Assembly (NCBI RefSeq): GCF_003725335.1
Contig: NZ_QIBY01000012.1
Span: 1-64,000, forward strand
Reading direction: 5' to 3'
From: Parvibacter caecicola
GTDB taxonomy: Bacteria > Actinomycetota > Coriobacteriia > Coriobacteriales > Eggerthellaceae
DNA length: 64,000 nt
The notes below the pieces were generated by a model that had not been told where the DNA came from, did no database searches, and was given only the letters and a program-made list of their open reading frames with translations. This document shows positions 27,301 through 33,449 of the stretch, piece by piece. A program made the position numbers and the translations under genes. Every line of letters begins with the position of its first letter. The stretch's first letter is position 1.

Positions 27301-28265
27301 TGGAGCCTAATCCCGAGATCGGCACCATCGCGACCGACGCGGCCGACGGCGACCACGAGGTTTCGGCCGACTCCACCGTTCGCATCGAGGACCAGGTGTT
27401 CTACGCAGGGCTCATCCCTGGCGAGAACTACGCCATCAAAGGCATCCTGATGAACAAGGCAACGGCCGCTCCTGTGACGGTCGGCGGGAACCCGGTGGAG
27501 GGCGAGGTGCAGTTCGCTCCCGAGAAGGCGAACGGCTTCGAGACTGTGGCCTTCGAGTTCGACGGAACCGGCTTCGAGGACACCGACATCGTTGTCTTCG
27601 AGACGCTGTACCACAACGGCGAGGCCGTCTTCGAGCACAACGACCTCGACAACATGAACCAGACGGTGTTTATGACCGAGCCCGCGCCCGAGATCGGCAC
27701 GACAGCGACCGATGCGGACGACGGCGACCACGAGGCCGTGGCGGACGATGATGTGACCGTCATCGACGAGGTTCGCTACGAGAACCTTGAGCCCGGCCGC
27801 GAGTACGTGCTGACCGGCACGCTCATCGACAAGACGACCGCCGCTCCCATCGAGATGGACGGCCTGCCCCTGACGAGCATGGTGGCGTTCACTCCTACAG
27901 AGCCGAACGGCTCGGTGGAGGTCACGTTCTCCTTCAACGGAAGCGAGCTCGCCGGGCACCGCACGGTGGCCTTCGAGAGCCTTGCGCTCGACGGGTACGT
28001 GGTGGCCACGCACGAGGACATCGATGACGAGGGACAGAGCGTCGACCTCGCGGAGAAGCCCGGCCCCGGAAACCCCAAGGCGGGCCTCGCGCAGACGGGC
28101 GACACCAACAACGTCGTGCCGCTCATATGCTTGGCGGTCGTGGCCGCCCTCATCGCCGCACTTGTCGCCCTGCACGAACGCCGCGCCAAGCACAAGGGCT
28201 CCTCGGAAGACGAAGAGACGGGAGAGGAGGATTCAGAAGAAGAGGAAGAGCCGCAGGAAGAGTAG
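24390..28265 (+). CDS. Giant cell-wall-anchored adhesin with Cna_B-like and VaFE-type repeats
   Basis: A 1,291-residue surface protein (GTG at 24387 also possible). Signal peptide at 1-40 ending GEAHAAQG; an N-terminal domain of about 180 residues resembling thioester adhesin heads (QAAWCGNPSKLTP); then SpaA/Cna_B-type domains marked by EVRELDPSGGYLL, VVETKAPAGYV, TIAETATNDSYLL and RIQELRCEANEGY; then three repeats of about 120 residues starting T-AT(D)A(A/D)DGDH and ending DEGQ or NMNQ, the VaFE pattern with predicted internal ester cross-links. Ends with sortase-like LAQTG, a membrane segment and a basic stop, then an unusual 20-residue Glu/Asp tail. Likely a mating or tissue adhesin, last gene of the transfer operon. 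Confidence 0.9.
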   Translation: MEITRNGTPARALRLLLAAALALGMVAPALGLAPGEAHAAQGATLTVGDKIHYDAYTTTWFEVDGQAAWCGNPSKLTPDAGTYEKSPLSTISGRTEELAADIWFSYGSPGFDASLWPSQWYGGGSMTPDRYMALAHILMADTYSSDGNYAMFGCTEGFRDWVRWNVIGFGDDGSLINDDATGRKILRRAGEVPSNFEPFMLYTGSSTQVILSFTYHTTVKVSKSAARSWAADDPDYTLAGAVYGIYRTRADAQADRSRLTTITTDASGAGESGSLGATRDTFYAKEVRASAGYVLDEGIYEVGPGNDYTFSSAEPPITVRLVLKKFDAETGHGSPQGDATLDGALYQASYKRGSGTESVRGETNGATVVFEGIPLGDIEVRELDPSGGYLLDRDAHRLRVTAADAQGGSAVIEVQPTREFGENPQRGGFIVGKGDAERYEHEDGEFWNYAQGDATFEGAEFTVYNRSANPVWYDANHDGRFQASEEFAVGSAIMTIATSYNDSLDAWTATTGARALPFGTYEVVETKAPAGYVREGILSHIVEIREDGQFDQLVETDGMLNEVARGGVQIEKDDLELGKSEALGGAGHSSLGADGYLGSSLEGIQFTIVNASEHGVMVGDTYRPKGAIVAVIETAWNPEKEAYTAQTASDTLPYGTYTIAETATNDSYLLTDGAPRTFEVREDGRTVICDREGDALLWRDQVVRHDAHLQKKGSVTGGKLAHVPFLITNVTTGEAHVAVTDRNGMLNTSSEWRSRQDAVNANDKLLDEDYIDTSDVVENSGIWFGRGEDGSMAEPDDKLGALPFGEYRIQELRCEANEGYALWEDTFNVSRDTTATGFDIDLGTVDDQPIPLLATEATDAADGDHALSPEGTVTVIDEVTYANLVPGKTYTVKGILMDKTTARPLIVNGSEVTSEKEFAPIAPFGYVKMEFTFDASALAGKEIVAFESLEREGIEVAAHADIYDEGQTVKVEPNPEIGTIATDAADGDHEVSADSTVRIEDQVFYAGLIPGENYAIKGILMNKATAAPVTVGGNPVEGEVQFAPEKANGFETVAFEFDGTGFEDTDIVVFETLYHNGEAVFEHNDLDNMNQTVFMTEPAPEIGTTATDADDGDHEAVADDDVTVIDEVRYENLEPGREYVLTGTLIDKTTAAPIEMDGLPLTSMVAFTPTEPNGSVEVTFSFNGSELAGHRTVAFESLALDGYVVATHEDIDDEGQSVDLAEKPGPGNPKAGLAQTGDTNNVVPLICLAVVAALIAALVALHERRAKHKGSSEDEETGEEDSEEEEEPQEE

Positions 28266-28299
28266 GTTGTGTTGCCAGAAAGGAGTAGAAAACAGCAAG

Positions 28300-28325
28300 A
28301 AGAGCGCCCTCACGGGGCGCTCTTC
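28300..28325. terminator. Terminator between adhesin and HTH gene
   Basis: GAAGAGCGCCC/GGGGCGCTCTTC perfect-arm hairpin with a 3-4 base loop, between convergent genes, so it can serve both strands. A decayed copy of the same hairpin lies at 31544-31570. Confidence 0.75.
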
Positions 28326-28328
28326 TCT

Positions 28329-28622
28329 TCATATGCCTATATCATCGTATCGTTCGATGCTTCGCCATGTCGCCTCGGCAACACAGTCCATCATTTCACG
28401 AGTCACGAAACTGCGAGGGTCGAGCCTCAAGGCGACGCAGAGCTTCAAGAACTCATCGACCCTCATCTCACGTTGCCCGTTGAGCACATACCACAGCCGT
28501 TTCTTGTCAACGCCGATGCGTCGGGCCAGCTCAGCAACACAAATTCCCCGCATCTGCCTCATTTTGTCGAGGATCCGAGCCTCGGAGGGAGTCAGTCGTC
28601 CCTTCGCCTCTTGCTCTCCCAC
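28329..28622 (-). CDS. Small Cro/CI-type HTH regulator (paralogue 2)
   Basis: About 97 residues if begun at the GTG at 28622; the frame is open farther upstream, so the start is uncertain. HTH: ICVAELARRIGVDKKRLWYV, then LNGQREMRVDEFLKLCVALR, and a tail DPRSFVTREMMDCVAEAT. Very close to the gene at 31574-31843 and more distantly to 14062-14379. It overlaps the end of the small membrane-protein gene 28592-28834. Probable DNA-binding switch of the ICE; targets unknown. Confidence 0.75.
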   Translation of the reverse strand: MGEQEAKGRLTPSEARILDKMRQMRGICVAELARRIGVDKKRLWYVLNGQREMRVDEFLKLCVALRLDPRSFVTREMMDCVAEATWRSIERYDDIGI

Positions 28623-28834
28623 GCCATCACCGCACTGCTGCCTATGGCCGCAATCCCGAGGACGGCGCACCATTTTAAGGATGTGAGGGCTCCTACGGCC
28701 ACGAGGCCGATTCCCAAAACCACGTTTACTGCCGAAGCCCTGCCGAGCGCTTTCTCTCCGGGGTTCGGGGGCGATACCGGGACGCCGAGCCCCTTGTTGA
28801 GCTTTTTGCATGCATCATTTACTTCGTCTATCAT
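28592..28834 (-). CDS. Small two-segment membrane protein
   Basis: An 80-residue protein with GGAAGGAAG before the ATG. The N-terminal 30 residues are soluble (MIDEVNDACKKLNKGL), then two hydrophobic segments (about 34-50 and 54-71), ending in a basic cytoplasmic tail ESKRRRDD. No family recognised. It overlaps the following HTH gene and follows another small membrane protein, so these genes form one minus-strand operon. Confidence 0.7.
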   Translation of the reverse strand: MIDEVNDACKKLNKGLGVPVSPPNPGEKALGRASAVNVVLGIGLVAVGALTSLKWCAVLGIAAIGSSAVMAWESKRRRDD

Positions 28835-28846
28835 CGGTCTTCCTTC

Positions 28847-29077
28847 CTAGTAGAGCATCAGCTGCACGGCGTGGCTAAGCGTGAGTGTCGCGCCGATGGC
28901 GGCGAGAACCCATCCGAGTACGACCTTCCATCCGCCGCCCGCCTTCTTTCCCCAGAGGAGAAAAGCGCCGCCCGCAAGCACGAGACAGATACCCACTATG
29001 AGCGATGCGATGGATATGAGCTGGAGGGTGTTGGCGTCGGGCACGGGGATGGAGCTGGGGATGAGGAAATTGAGCAT
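28847..29077 (-). CDS. Small membrane protein
   Basis: A 76-residue protein with AAGGGAGAACG before the ATG. Two clear membrane segments (about 20-42 and 53-72) separated by a short basic loop GKKAGGGWK. It resembles many small TrbC-like or immunity-like membrane proteins, but nothing specific can be said. It is 12 bp upstream of the other small membrane gene and 16 bp after the ABC permease. Confidence 0.7.
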   Translation of the reverse strand: MLNFLIPSSIPVPDANTLQLISIASLIVGICLVLAGGAFLLWGKKAGGGWKVVLGWVLAAIGATLTLSHAVQLMLY

Positions 29078-29093
29078 GCGTTCTCCCTTTCTG

Positions 29094-29789
29094 CTATTTT
29101 GCCGAATCGGCCGATACTATTCTGTGGACGGCCGCTGCTGTGCAGACCGTACCGGCCATGCCTATGAAGAGCGCGGCGAAGGGGACCGACAGAAGGCTCG
29201 CTCCCGCCCCTTGGGCGTTCGATGCGACGGCCACCAGCGCGAAGGACGAGACCACCGTAGCGATGACGGATCTGCTTAAGGCTCCCACGAGAAGGGGAGC
29301 GAGACCTACGGCGATTGCGGAGACGATGGCGGTGGTATCCCTGACGGGGTCAACGTTGTGACCGCTCACGTAGGGCAGATAGTTTCCCGCAACGGCTACG
29401 CAGGCGCTCTGAAACCAGTAGGATAGCGCGTAGAGCGCGAGCGTTATGCCGCACACGAGGAGGACCTTCGCCGCGAGGATCCTTCCTCGCGGTACAGGGC
29501 TCGCGAAGAGCAGGGCCAGCGTGCCGGCGCGGTACTCCTCGATGACGACCTGGGATGCGAGCACCGCCTCCCAGACGATGAGGGTTGCCCGTACGAGCAT
29601 GGTGGCCAAGGTGAGTGTGTCCGGCGGAGTGGCAGGCAAGCCGACTGCGGCCGAGGTGGATGCGTTCCCGGACAGGAGGGCGGACGCGATGATGCTCACG
29701 AGGGCGATGAGAAGGTTCGCCACCACGATGCCCACGAGATGGCCCAGAAGCGGCACCCTTCTCAACTCCAAGCTAATCAGCTTTACCAC
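29094..29789 (-). CDS. ABC-2 type permease
   Basis: About 231 residues from the GTG at 29789, which overlaps the ATPase gene by 17 bp. Six hydrophobic segments are apparent (about 13-40, 60-80, 100-125, 140-160, 175-195, 205-225), with the LISLELRR start common in ABC-2/BcrB-type permeases. With the ATPase upstream it should form an exporter, perhaps for a peptide antibiotic or drug, under the TetR regulator. The substrate is unknown. Confidence 0.8.
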   Translation of the reverse strand: MVKLISLELRRVPLLGHLVGIVVANLLIALVSIIASALLSGNASTSAAVGLPATPPDTLTLATMLVRATLIVWEAVLASQVVIEEYRAGTLALLFASPVPRGRILAAKVLLVCGITLALYALSYWFQSACVAVAGNYLPYVSGHNVDPVRDTTAIVSAIAVGLAPLLVGALSRSVIATVVSSFALVAVASNAQGAGASLLSVPFAALFIGMAGTVCTAAAVHRIVSADSAK

Positions 29790-30501
29790 GGCGGGCTCCC
29801 GTCTTCTCAAGGTACCAGGATTCAAGGGTGCAGTCGCTATCATGCAGGTCGCCCACGGTCGCCTCGTCGAGCATGCGCCCACGATCTATCAGCCCGACCG
29901 TGCACGCGATCTTCGAGAGCTCGTCCAAGAGGTGACTCGACACGAATATGGTCACGCCCAGCTCCTCATTTACGGCGCGCAAGATGTTGCGCACCTCTAT
30001 TATGCCCTCGGGGTCGAGGCCGTTCATGGGTTCGTCCAGCACGAGCAGTTCGGGGTCGGTCACGATGGCGCGGGCGAGCCCGAGGCGCTGCCTCATGCCG
30101 AGGGAGAGCTTGCCTGCAGCCTTGTCTTCCGCCCCCGACAGGCCGAAAAGCGCCAGGGCCTCGTTGACGCGTCCCGCATCAGCTCCCATATATGCGCAGT
30201 GCAGCGTGAGGTTCTCCCGCGCGCTCAACCCCTCGAAGAAGGCCGGGCTACCGAGCATGCTGCCCACGCGGGCGAAAACGGGATTAGAGCCCTTCCGTAC
30301 GGGCTGTTCGAGCAGGGAGACTGTCCCGGCATCGGGGGTCACGAGGCGGAAGAGCGACCGCATGAGCGTGGTCTTGCCCGCGCCATTCGGCCCCAGGAAA
30401 CCGTATACGTCGCCTTTTCTCACGCGCAAGGTCACGTCATCTAGGACGGTGACGCCCTCGAACCTCTTCGTGAGGCCGCAGGTCTCGATGGCCCAGCTCA
30501 T
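29773..30501 (-). CDS. ABC transporter ATPase (BcrA/CcmA-type)
   Basis: A 242-residue nucleotide-binding subunit: Walker A GPNGAGKTTLMRSL (about 37), Q-loop region VGSMLGSPAFFEGLSA, signature LSLGMRQRLGLARA, Walker B ELLVLDEPMNGLDPEG, switch His in SSHLLDEL. This is the pattern of antibiotic/bacteriocin self-immunity exporters. It overlaps both the permease and the small preceding gene by a few bases. Confidence 0.92.
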   Translation of the reverse strand: MSWAIETCGLTKRFEGVTVLDDVTLRVRKGDVYGFLGPNGAGKTTLMRSLFRLVTPDAGTVSLLEQPVRKGSNPVFARVGSMLGSPAFFEGLSARENLTLHCAYMGADAGRVNEALALFGLSGAEDKAAGKLSLGMRQRLGLARAIVTDPELLVLDEPMNGLDPEGIIEVRNILRAVNEELGVTIFVSSHLLDELSKIACTVGLIDRGRMLDEATVGDLHDSDCTLESWYLEKTGARRGKAD

Positions 30502-30728
30502 TTCGGCACCTCTCTGGTAGCTCCGAGAGGACGCTTGAGTATGAGAACCGTCGGTGTCGCGATGCCGAGAAGGGCGTGCTTCGAGCGACCGAGGTGCGGG
30601 AGCGCGAAGGAGGTGGCGAGCTCCCAGCCTTGCGCTCCCAGCCGGTTCAGCTCGGCCTTCAGGCCGCCTTCTAGACCGGCCTCGCTCCCGGCCTCCGCAG
30701 CAACGACCTCGTATTCGTATAGCTCCAT
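30498..30728 (-). CDS. DUF4177-like small soluble protein
   Basis: A 76-residue protein starting MELYEYEVVAAEAG, with a LNRLGAQGWELA segment typical of the short DUF4177 fold. GAGGGGCC lies before the ATG. It is squeezed between TetR and the ABC ATPase with a 4-bp overlap (ATGA-like). Function unknown; perhaps an accessory of the exporter. Confidence 0.65.
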   Translation of the reverse strand: MELYEYEVVAAEAGSEAGLEGGLKAELNRLGAQGWELATSFALPHLGRSKHALLGIATPTVLILKRPLGATREVPK

Positions 30729-30736
30729 GGCCCCTC

Positions 30737-31327
30737 CTACTCGAAGATTCCGCTTACGAGCACGTCGGTCATGTAGTCGAACACGGCAAGGTAGTTGCAT
30801 GTGAGGCTAAGCGTGTTTTTAGCGCTGATGATCGAGAGCAGCGCGCTCAAGGTCCCGTAGGCCTGCTCGGGAGCGACCTTTAGGGCGAGTCCGGCGACGT
30901 CGACCGCACGGCCGAAAAACTCGAAGCTATCGAAGCTGATCTTCTCCAGGGTGTCGGCGGGCAGCTTCGACGCGAAGGACTGGAAGTCGGCGGTGCCGAC
31001 GTTGTAGAGGAACGGCTTGCTCGCGTACTCGCGGAAGATATCCTTCATCGCTTGAGCGAAGCCCTCCTTGGTGGGGTTCTTCGCGATGGTGTCGAGAAAC
31101 CTCGCCTCCAGCTCTTCCTGGATGCCCGCTATGGTCTCGCAGAACAAATCCTCTTTGGTGGGATAGAGCGTATAGAAGGTGCCGACGGACATCCCCGCGC
31201 CCTCGCACAGCTCCTTGATGGAAGTCTTCTTGTACCCGCGCTCTATCCAGCGCTCCTCGCAGAGCCCGGAAAGCCTCTCCCGGAGGGCTTCCCTGTCGGC
31301 TTCGGTGAGCATCGGCTTCGACGGCAT
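30737..31327 (-). CDS. TetR-family repressor
   Basis: A 196-residue regulator. N-terminal HTH: YKKTSIKELCEGAGMSVGTFYTLYPTKEDLFCETI, the standard TetR signature; the rest is the alpha-helical ligand domain. AAGGAGATGAGCC lies before the ATG. First gene of the ABC-transporter operon, so probably its autoregulated repressor. An AT-rich stretch at 31345-31380 with TATTTACGAATATTCGTAAA contains a near-perfect palindrome, the likely operator. Confidence 0.9.
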   Translation of the reverse strand: MPSKPMLTEADREALRERLSGLCEERWIERGYKKTSIKELCEGAGMSVGTFYTLYPTKEDLFCETIAGIQEELEARFLDTIAKNPTKEGFAQAMKDIFREYASKPFLYNVGTADFQSFASKLPADTLEKISFDSFEFFGRAVDVAGLALKVAPEQAYGTLSALLSIISAKNTLSLTCNYLAVFDYMTDVLVSGIFE

Positions 31328-31349
31328 GGCGGCTCATCTCCTTTTAGAA

Positions 31350-31371
31350 TACTATTTACGAATATTCGTAA
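31350..31371 (-). promoter_or_regulatory. Palindromic operator candidate of the TetR operon
   Basis: TTTACGAATATTCGTAAA is an 18-bp perfect inverted repeat about 25 bases upstream of the TetR start, in an otherwise AT-rich promoter-like stretch. It is the size and position expected of a TetR-family operator. Confidence 0.75.
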
Positions 31372-31468
31372 AATATGTTCACAAAGAGAAGATATCATTG
31401 TACGAAATCAATGTCAAGGGTGAGCTAGGCGATTTCCGGAAGACTTTTCTTGCCAGGGAATCCCTCCG

Positions 31469-31843
31469 GGAGAGGGGGATCGGAAGAAGAGGAAGAGCCG
31501 CAGGAAGAATAGCCTGCGCTGGTGGAAAGGGATAGATAATCGCAGAAGAGCGGCCCGCGGGGTGTTCTTCGCTCTATGTGTTCGGATTATCGCTGCGACC
31601 GATACTCCGTGCCGTCGCCTCGGCAACTCCATCTATCATTTCGCGGGTCACAAAGCTGCGCGGATCCATTCTCAAGGCAATACAGAGCTTGAGGAACTCG
31701 TCCACGCGCATCTCACGCTGCCCGTCGAGGATGTACCAGAGTCGCTTCTTGTCGATGCCCGTCCGACGGCCAAGCTCAGCAACGCTCATACCACGCTCTA
31801 GGCGCATGCGGTCAATTATCAATATGATGTGCTGGTATTGCAT
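31469..31843. repeat. Diverged direct repeat, right copy (adhesin-tail remnant + HTH gene)
   Basis: Contains a short remnant identical to the adhesin 3' end (GAAGAAGAGGAAGAGCCGCA, closed by TAG), a decayed terminator hairpin at 31544-31570, and a full HTH gene. No adhesin coding sequence precedes the remnant. Partner of 28232-28622. Confidence 0.75.
31574..31843 (-). CDS. Small Cro/CI-type HTH regulator (paralogue 3)
   Basis: An 89-residue protein, HTH as MSVAELGRRTGIDKKRLWYI, then LDGQREMRVDEFLKLCIALR and tail DPRSFVTREMIDGVAEAT. Clearly the closest relative of the gene at 28329-28622. A shorter start and own ATG make this the best-delimited of the three. Lies divergent from the SRPBCC-MarR pair across a 170-bp gap. 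Confidence 0.78.
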   Translation of the reverse strand: MQYQHIILIIDRMRLERGMSVAELGRRTGIDKKRLWYILDGQREMRVDEFLKLCIALRMDPRSFVTREMIDGVAEATARSIGRSDNPNT

Positions 31844-31970
31844 TTGGTATGGCTATCCCTGAGTTGCCGATGCTCCGGGCGTTTGCCCATGGCGGACTTG
31901 CGGCAACAAAATCGCAGTCTTTTATGACCCCACGATCATCTATAAGCCGCCTATTGCATCCTTCTATAAA

Positions 31971-31999
31971 GTAAGTTATCTTATTATAAGTGTACTTAC
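31971..31999 (+). promoter_or_regulatory. Promoter/operator of SRPBCC-MarR pair
   Basis: GTAAGT ... ACTTAC inverted repeat (31971-31976 and 31994-31999) enclosing CTTATTATAAG, an inverted repeat with one central base that also looks like a -10 region. It lies about 20 bases upstream of the AGGAGG ribosome site of the gene at 32016. MarR proteins usually bind such palindromes over their own promoter. Confidence 0.5.
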
Positions 32000-32015
32000 C
32001 AATAGGAGGCTTTGC

Positions 32016-32417
32016 ATGTTTTACTATGAAGAATCTGCTACCGGCCAAGCCGATATCAACAGGATCTGGGATCTGTACTCTGATGTCAGCAAATGGAGTA
32101 CATGGGATAGCGGAGTAAGATCCGTGCGGCTGTCTGGACCGTTCTCCGCCGGCACCCATGGCGTCATGGAGATGTCGCATGGGCCTGACCTGCCCTTCAT
32201 TCTGGTCGAATGCTCGCAAATGAAGGGCTTCACTACAAAATCTGAGATGGGGCCAATGACGATCACCTTTGAGCACGCCTTGGTGGAAGATGCGGGCAAC
32301 GTGACCATCACACATGCCGTCACCATTGATGGTGGAGAAGAGAGCCAGATGGATAACATAGGAAAAGGCATTACCGCAGGCCTTGCCGGCTGCCTGAAGA
32401 AGCTCCTTTCCATGTGA
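32016..32417 (+). CDS. SRPBCC-family (polyketide cyclase-like) protein
   Basis: A 133-residue protein with the START/SRPBCC pattern: MFYYEESATGQADINRIWDL, YSDVSKWSTWDSGVRSVRL, a beta-rich middle and a C-terminal amphipathic helix (GKGITAGLAGCLKKLL). Such proteins bind small hydrophobic ligands. AGGAGG ribosome site. Followed after 9 bp by a MarR gene, a pairing seen in stress or aromatic-compound responses. Base use is more AT-rich than the flanking ICE genes, so it is probably a separate acquisition. Confidence 0.8.
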   Translation: MFYYEESATGQADINRIWDLYSDVSKWSTWDSGVRSVRLSGPFSAGTHGVMEMSHGPDLPFILVECSQMKGFTTKSEMGPMTITFEHALVEDAGNVTITHAVTIDGGEESQMDNIGKGITAGLAGCLKKLLSM

Positions 32418-32426
32418 CGGATTGTC

Positions 32427-32873
32427 ATGAAGTTTGCAGAGTGCGAAAATCATAAAGACAGCACTGGGTTGCTCTTTTGGCAAACCTATATGCTTTGGCA
32501 CAGAGAGGTCAAGCAGGCGCTTCAGCCATACGACCTCACGCATACCCAGTTCGTAATCCTGGCTGTAGTCGAGGAGCTTTCCGAGCAAGGAGAGCGCATC
32601 ACCCAAAAGAAGATATCGGATTTCTCCATGATTGATGCGATGACCGTGTCTTCTACCGTTAGGCTATTGGAGAAAAAAGGGCTCGTTCGTCGATCCCCGC
32701 ACGAAGCGGACATGCGGGCCAATTCAATCTTGAATACGGAAGAGGGTAGGAACCGCCTGAAGCAGGCGATGGGGGATGTCGAGGGGGTCGACAGGTCTTT
32801 CTTCTTTGAGCACGATGAAGAGAATGCGCGGCTAAGAACCATGCTCTCACGGTTGTTGTGCCGAAGTTGCTGA
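32427..32873 (+). CDS. MarR-family regulator
   Basis: A 148-residue protein with the MarR winged helix: YDLTHTQFVILAVVEEL, ITQKKISDFSMIDAMTVSST, VRLLEKKGLVRRSPHEADMR. The C-terminus (about 120-148) is short and ends LLCRSC, where other family members have a longer dimer helix, so it may be slightly truncated. Likely represses its own pair with the SRPBCC gene. Confidence 0.85.
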   Translation: MKFAECENHKDSTGLLFWQTYMLWHREVKQALQPYDLTHTQFVILAVVEELSEQGERITQKKISDFSMIDAMTVSSTVRLLEKKGLVRRSPHEADMRANSILNTEEGRNRLKQAMGDVEGVDRSFFFEHDEENARLRTMLSRLLCRSC

Positions 32874-32936
32874 CCAGCTGTTTGGAATTAGGCTACAACT
32901 CGGGTCGGTTCATTGAGCGGCCGGACGGTATTGGCA

Positions 32937-33449
32937 TCAGAATCTTAGGGGTTCCTTACTCCCCTGATCGACGCTCATTGCGAGGCGATGCGCGATTGAG
33001 GCGGGTACCCCTATGTCAGCAAGGGCGTTTGCCCCGGTTGCTGCCAAGAGGTTATGAGCTTCCTCAACCTGAGGCCCGAACACATCAGCCACGTCACATG
33101 CCCATGATAACGCCGACACGTCCACGAGCTCACCGGCCATCTGCACGAGCACGGTCTCCCCGTCCATAGTGACGCGATTGAGCCTCTGCATGTCCTCGGC
33201 GTCGGCGAGAAGGAAGCTCCAGCCGTCGCGCCTGCGGGCCACAGGAAGGTCCTTCGACCCCTTCTCGTCCTTATACGCTTGGGCTGCCTCGTAGTAGTAG
33301 GAGCAGAGCCACAGGCTCTCGCCGTTCACGTCGGAGAGGTCGAGGGTGTAGTTGGTGAGCAGGTTTCCCGGCTGCGGCACACCGTCGGTCATGCGGTCCG
33401 TGTCGAACACGTCGATGCGACCGCCGGAGTAGTAAACCTTGACTATCAC
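32937..33449 (-). CDS. Hypothetical protein of the mobilisation operon
   Basis: A 170-residue soluble protein starting MIVKVYYSGGRIDVFDTDRM. Residues 1-80 are beta-rich and rich in Tyr/Asp (WLCSYYYEAAQAY); the last 60 are helical. Its start overlaps the relaxase stop by 4 bp, so it is the last gene of the mob operon. No family recognised; proteins in this spot are common in Eggerthellaceae-type ICEs, but that is an impression only. Confidence 0.7.
   Translation of the reverse strand: MIVKVYYSGGRIDVFDTDRMTDGVPQPGNLLTNYTLDLSDVNGESLWLCSYYYEAAQAYKDEKGSKDLPVARRRDGWSFLLADAEDMQRLNRVTMDGETVLVQMAGELVDVSALSWACDVADVFGPQVEEAHNLLAATGANALADIGVPASIAHRLAMSVDQGSKEPLRF

Larger units (their letters stand above)
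28232..28622. repeat. Diverged direct repeat, left copy (adhesin tail + terminator + HTH gene)
   Basis: The last 30 or so bases of the adhesin gene (AGAAGAGGAAGAGCCGCAGG), the terminator and the HTH gene match, in order and spacing, the stretch 31469-31843. The two copies bracket a 3.2-kb segment with small membrane proteins, an ABC transporter and a TetR regulator. The non-coding part has diverged more than the coding part. Confidence 0.75.

Noticed and set aside
24225..28193. 1,322-codon minus-strand open frame opposite the adhesin
   Set aside because: GC-rich coding sequence leaves the reverse frame open. It is Val/Arg/His-rich with no domain, and the plus strand has a signal peptide, repeats and a sortase anchor.
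32016..32417. Plus-strand gene might be an ICE excision or antirestriction protein
   Set aside because: The sequence pattern fits SRPBCC ligand-binding proteins and the gene is paired with MarR.
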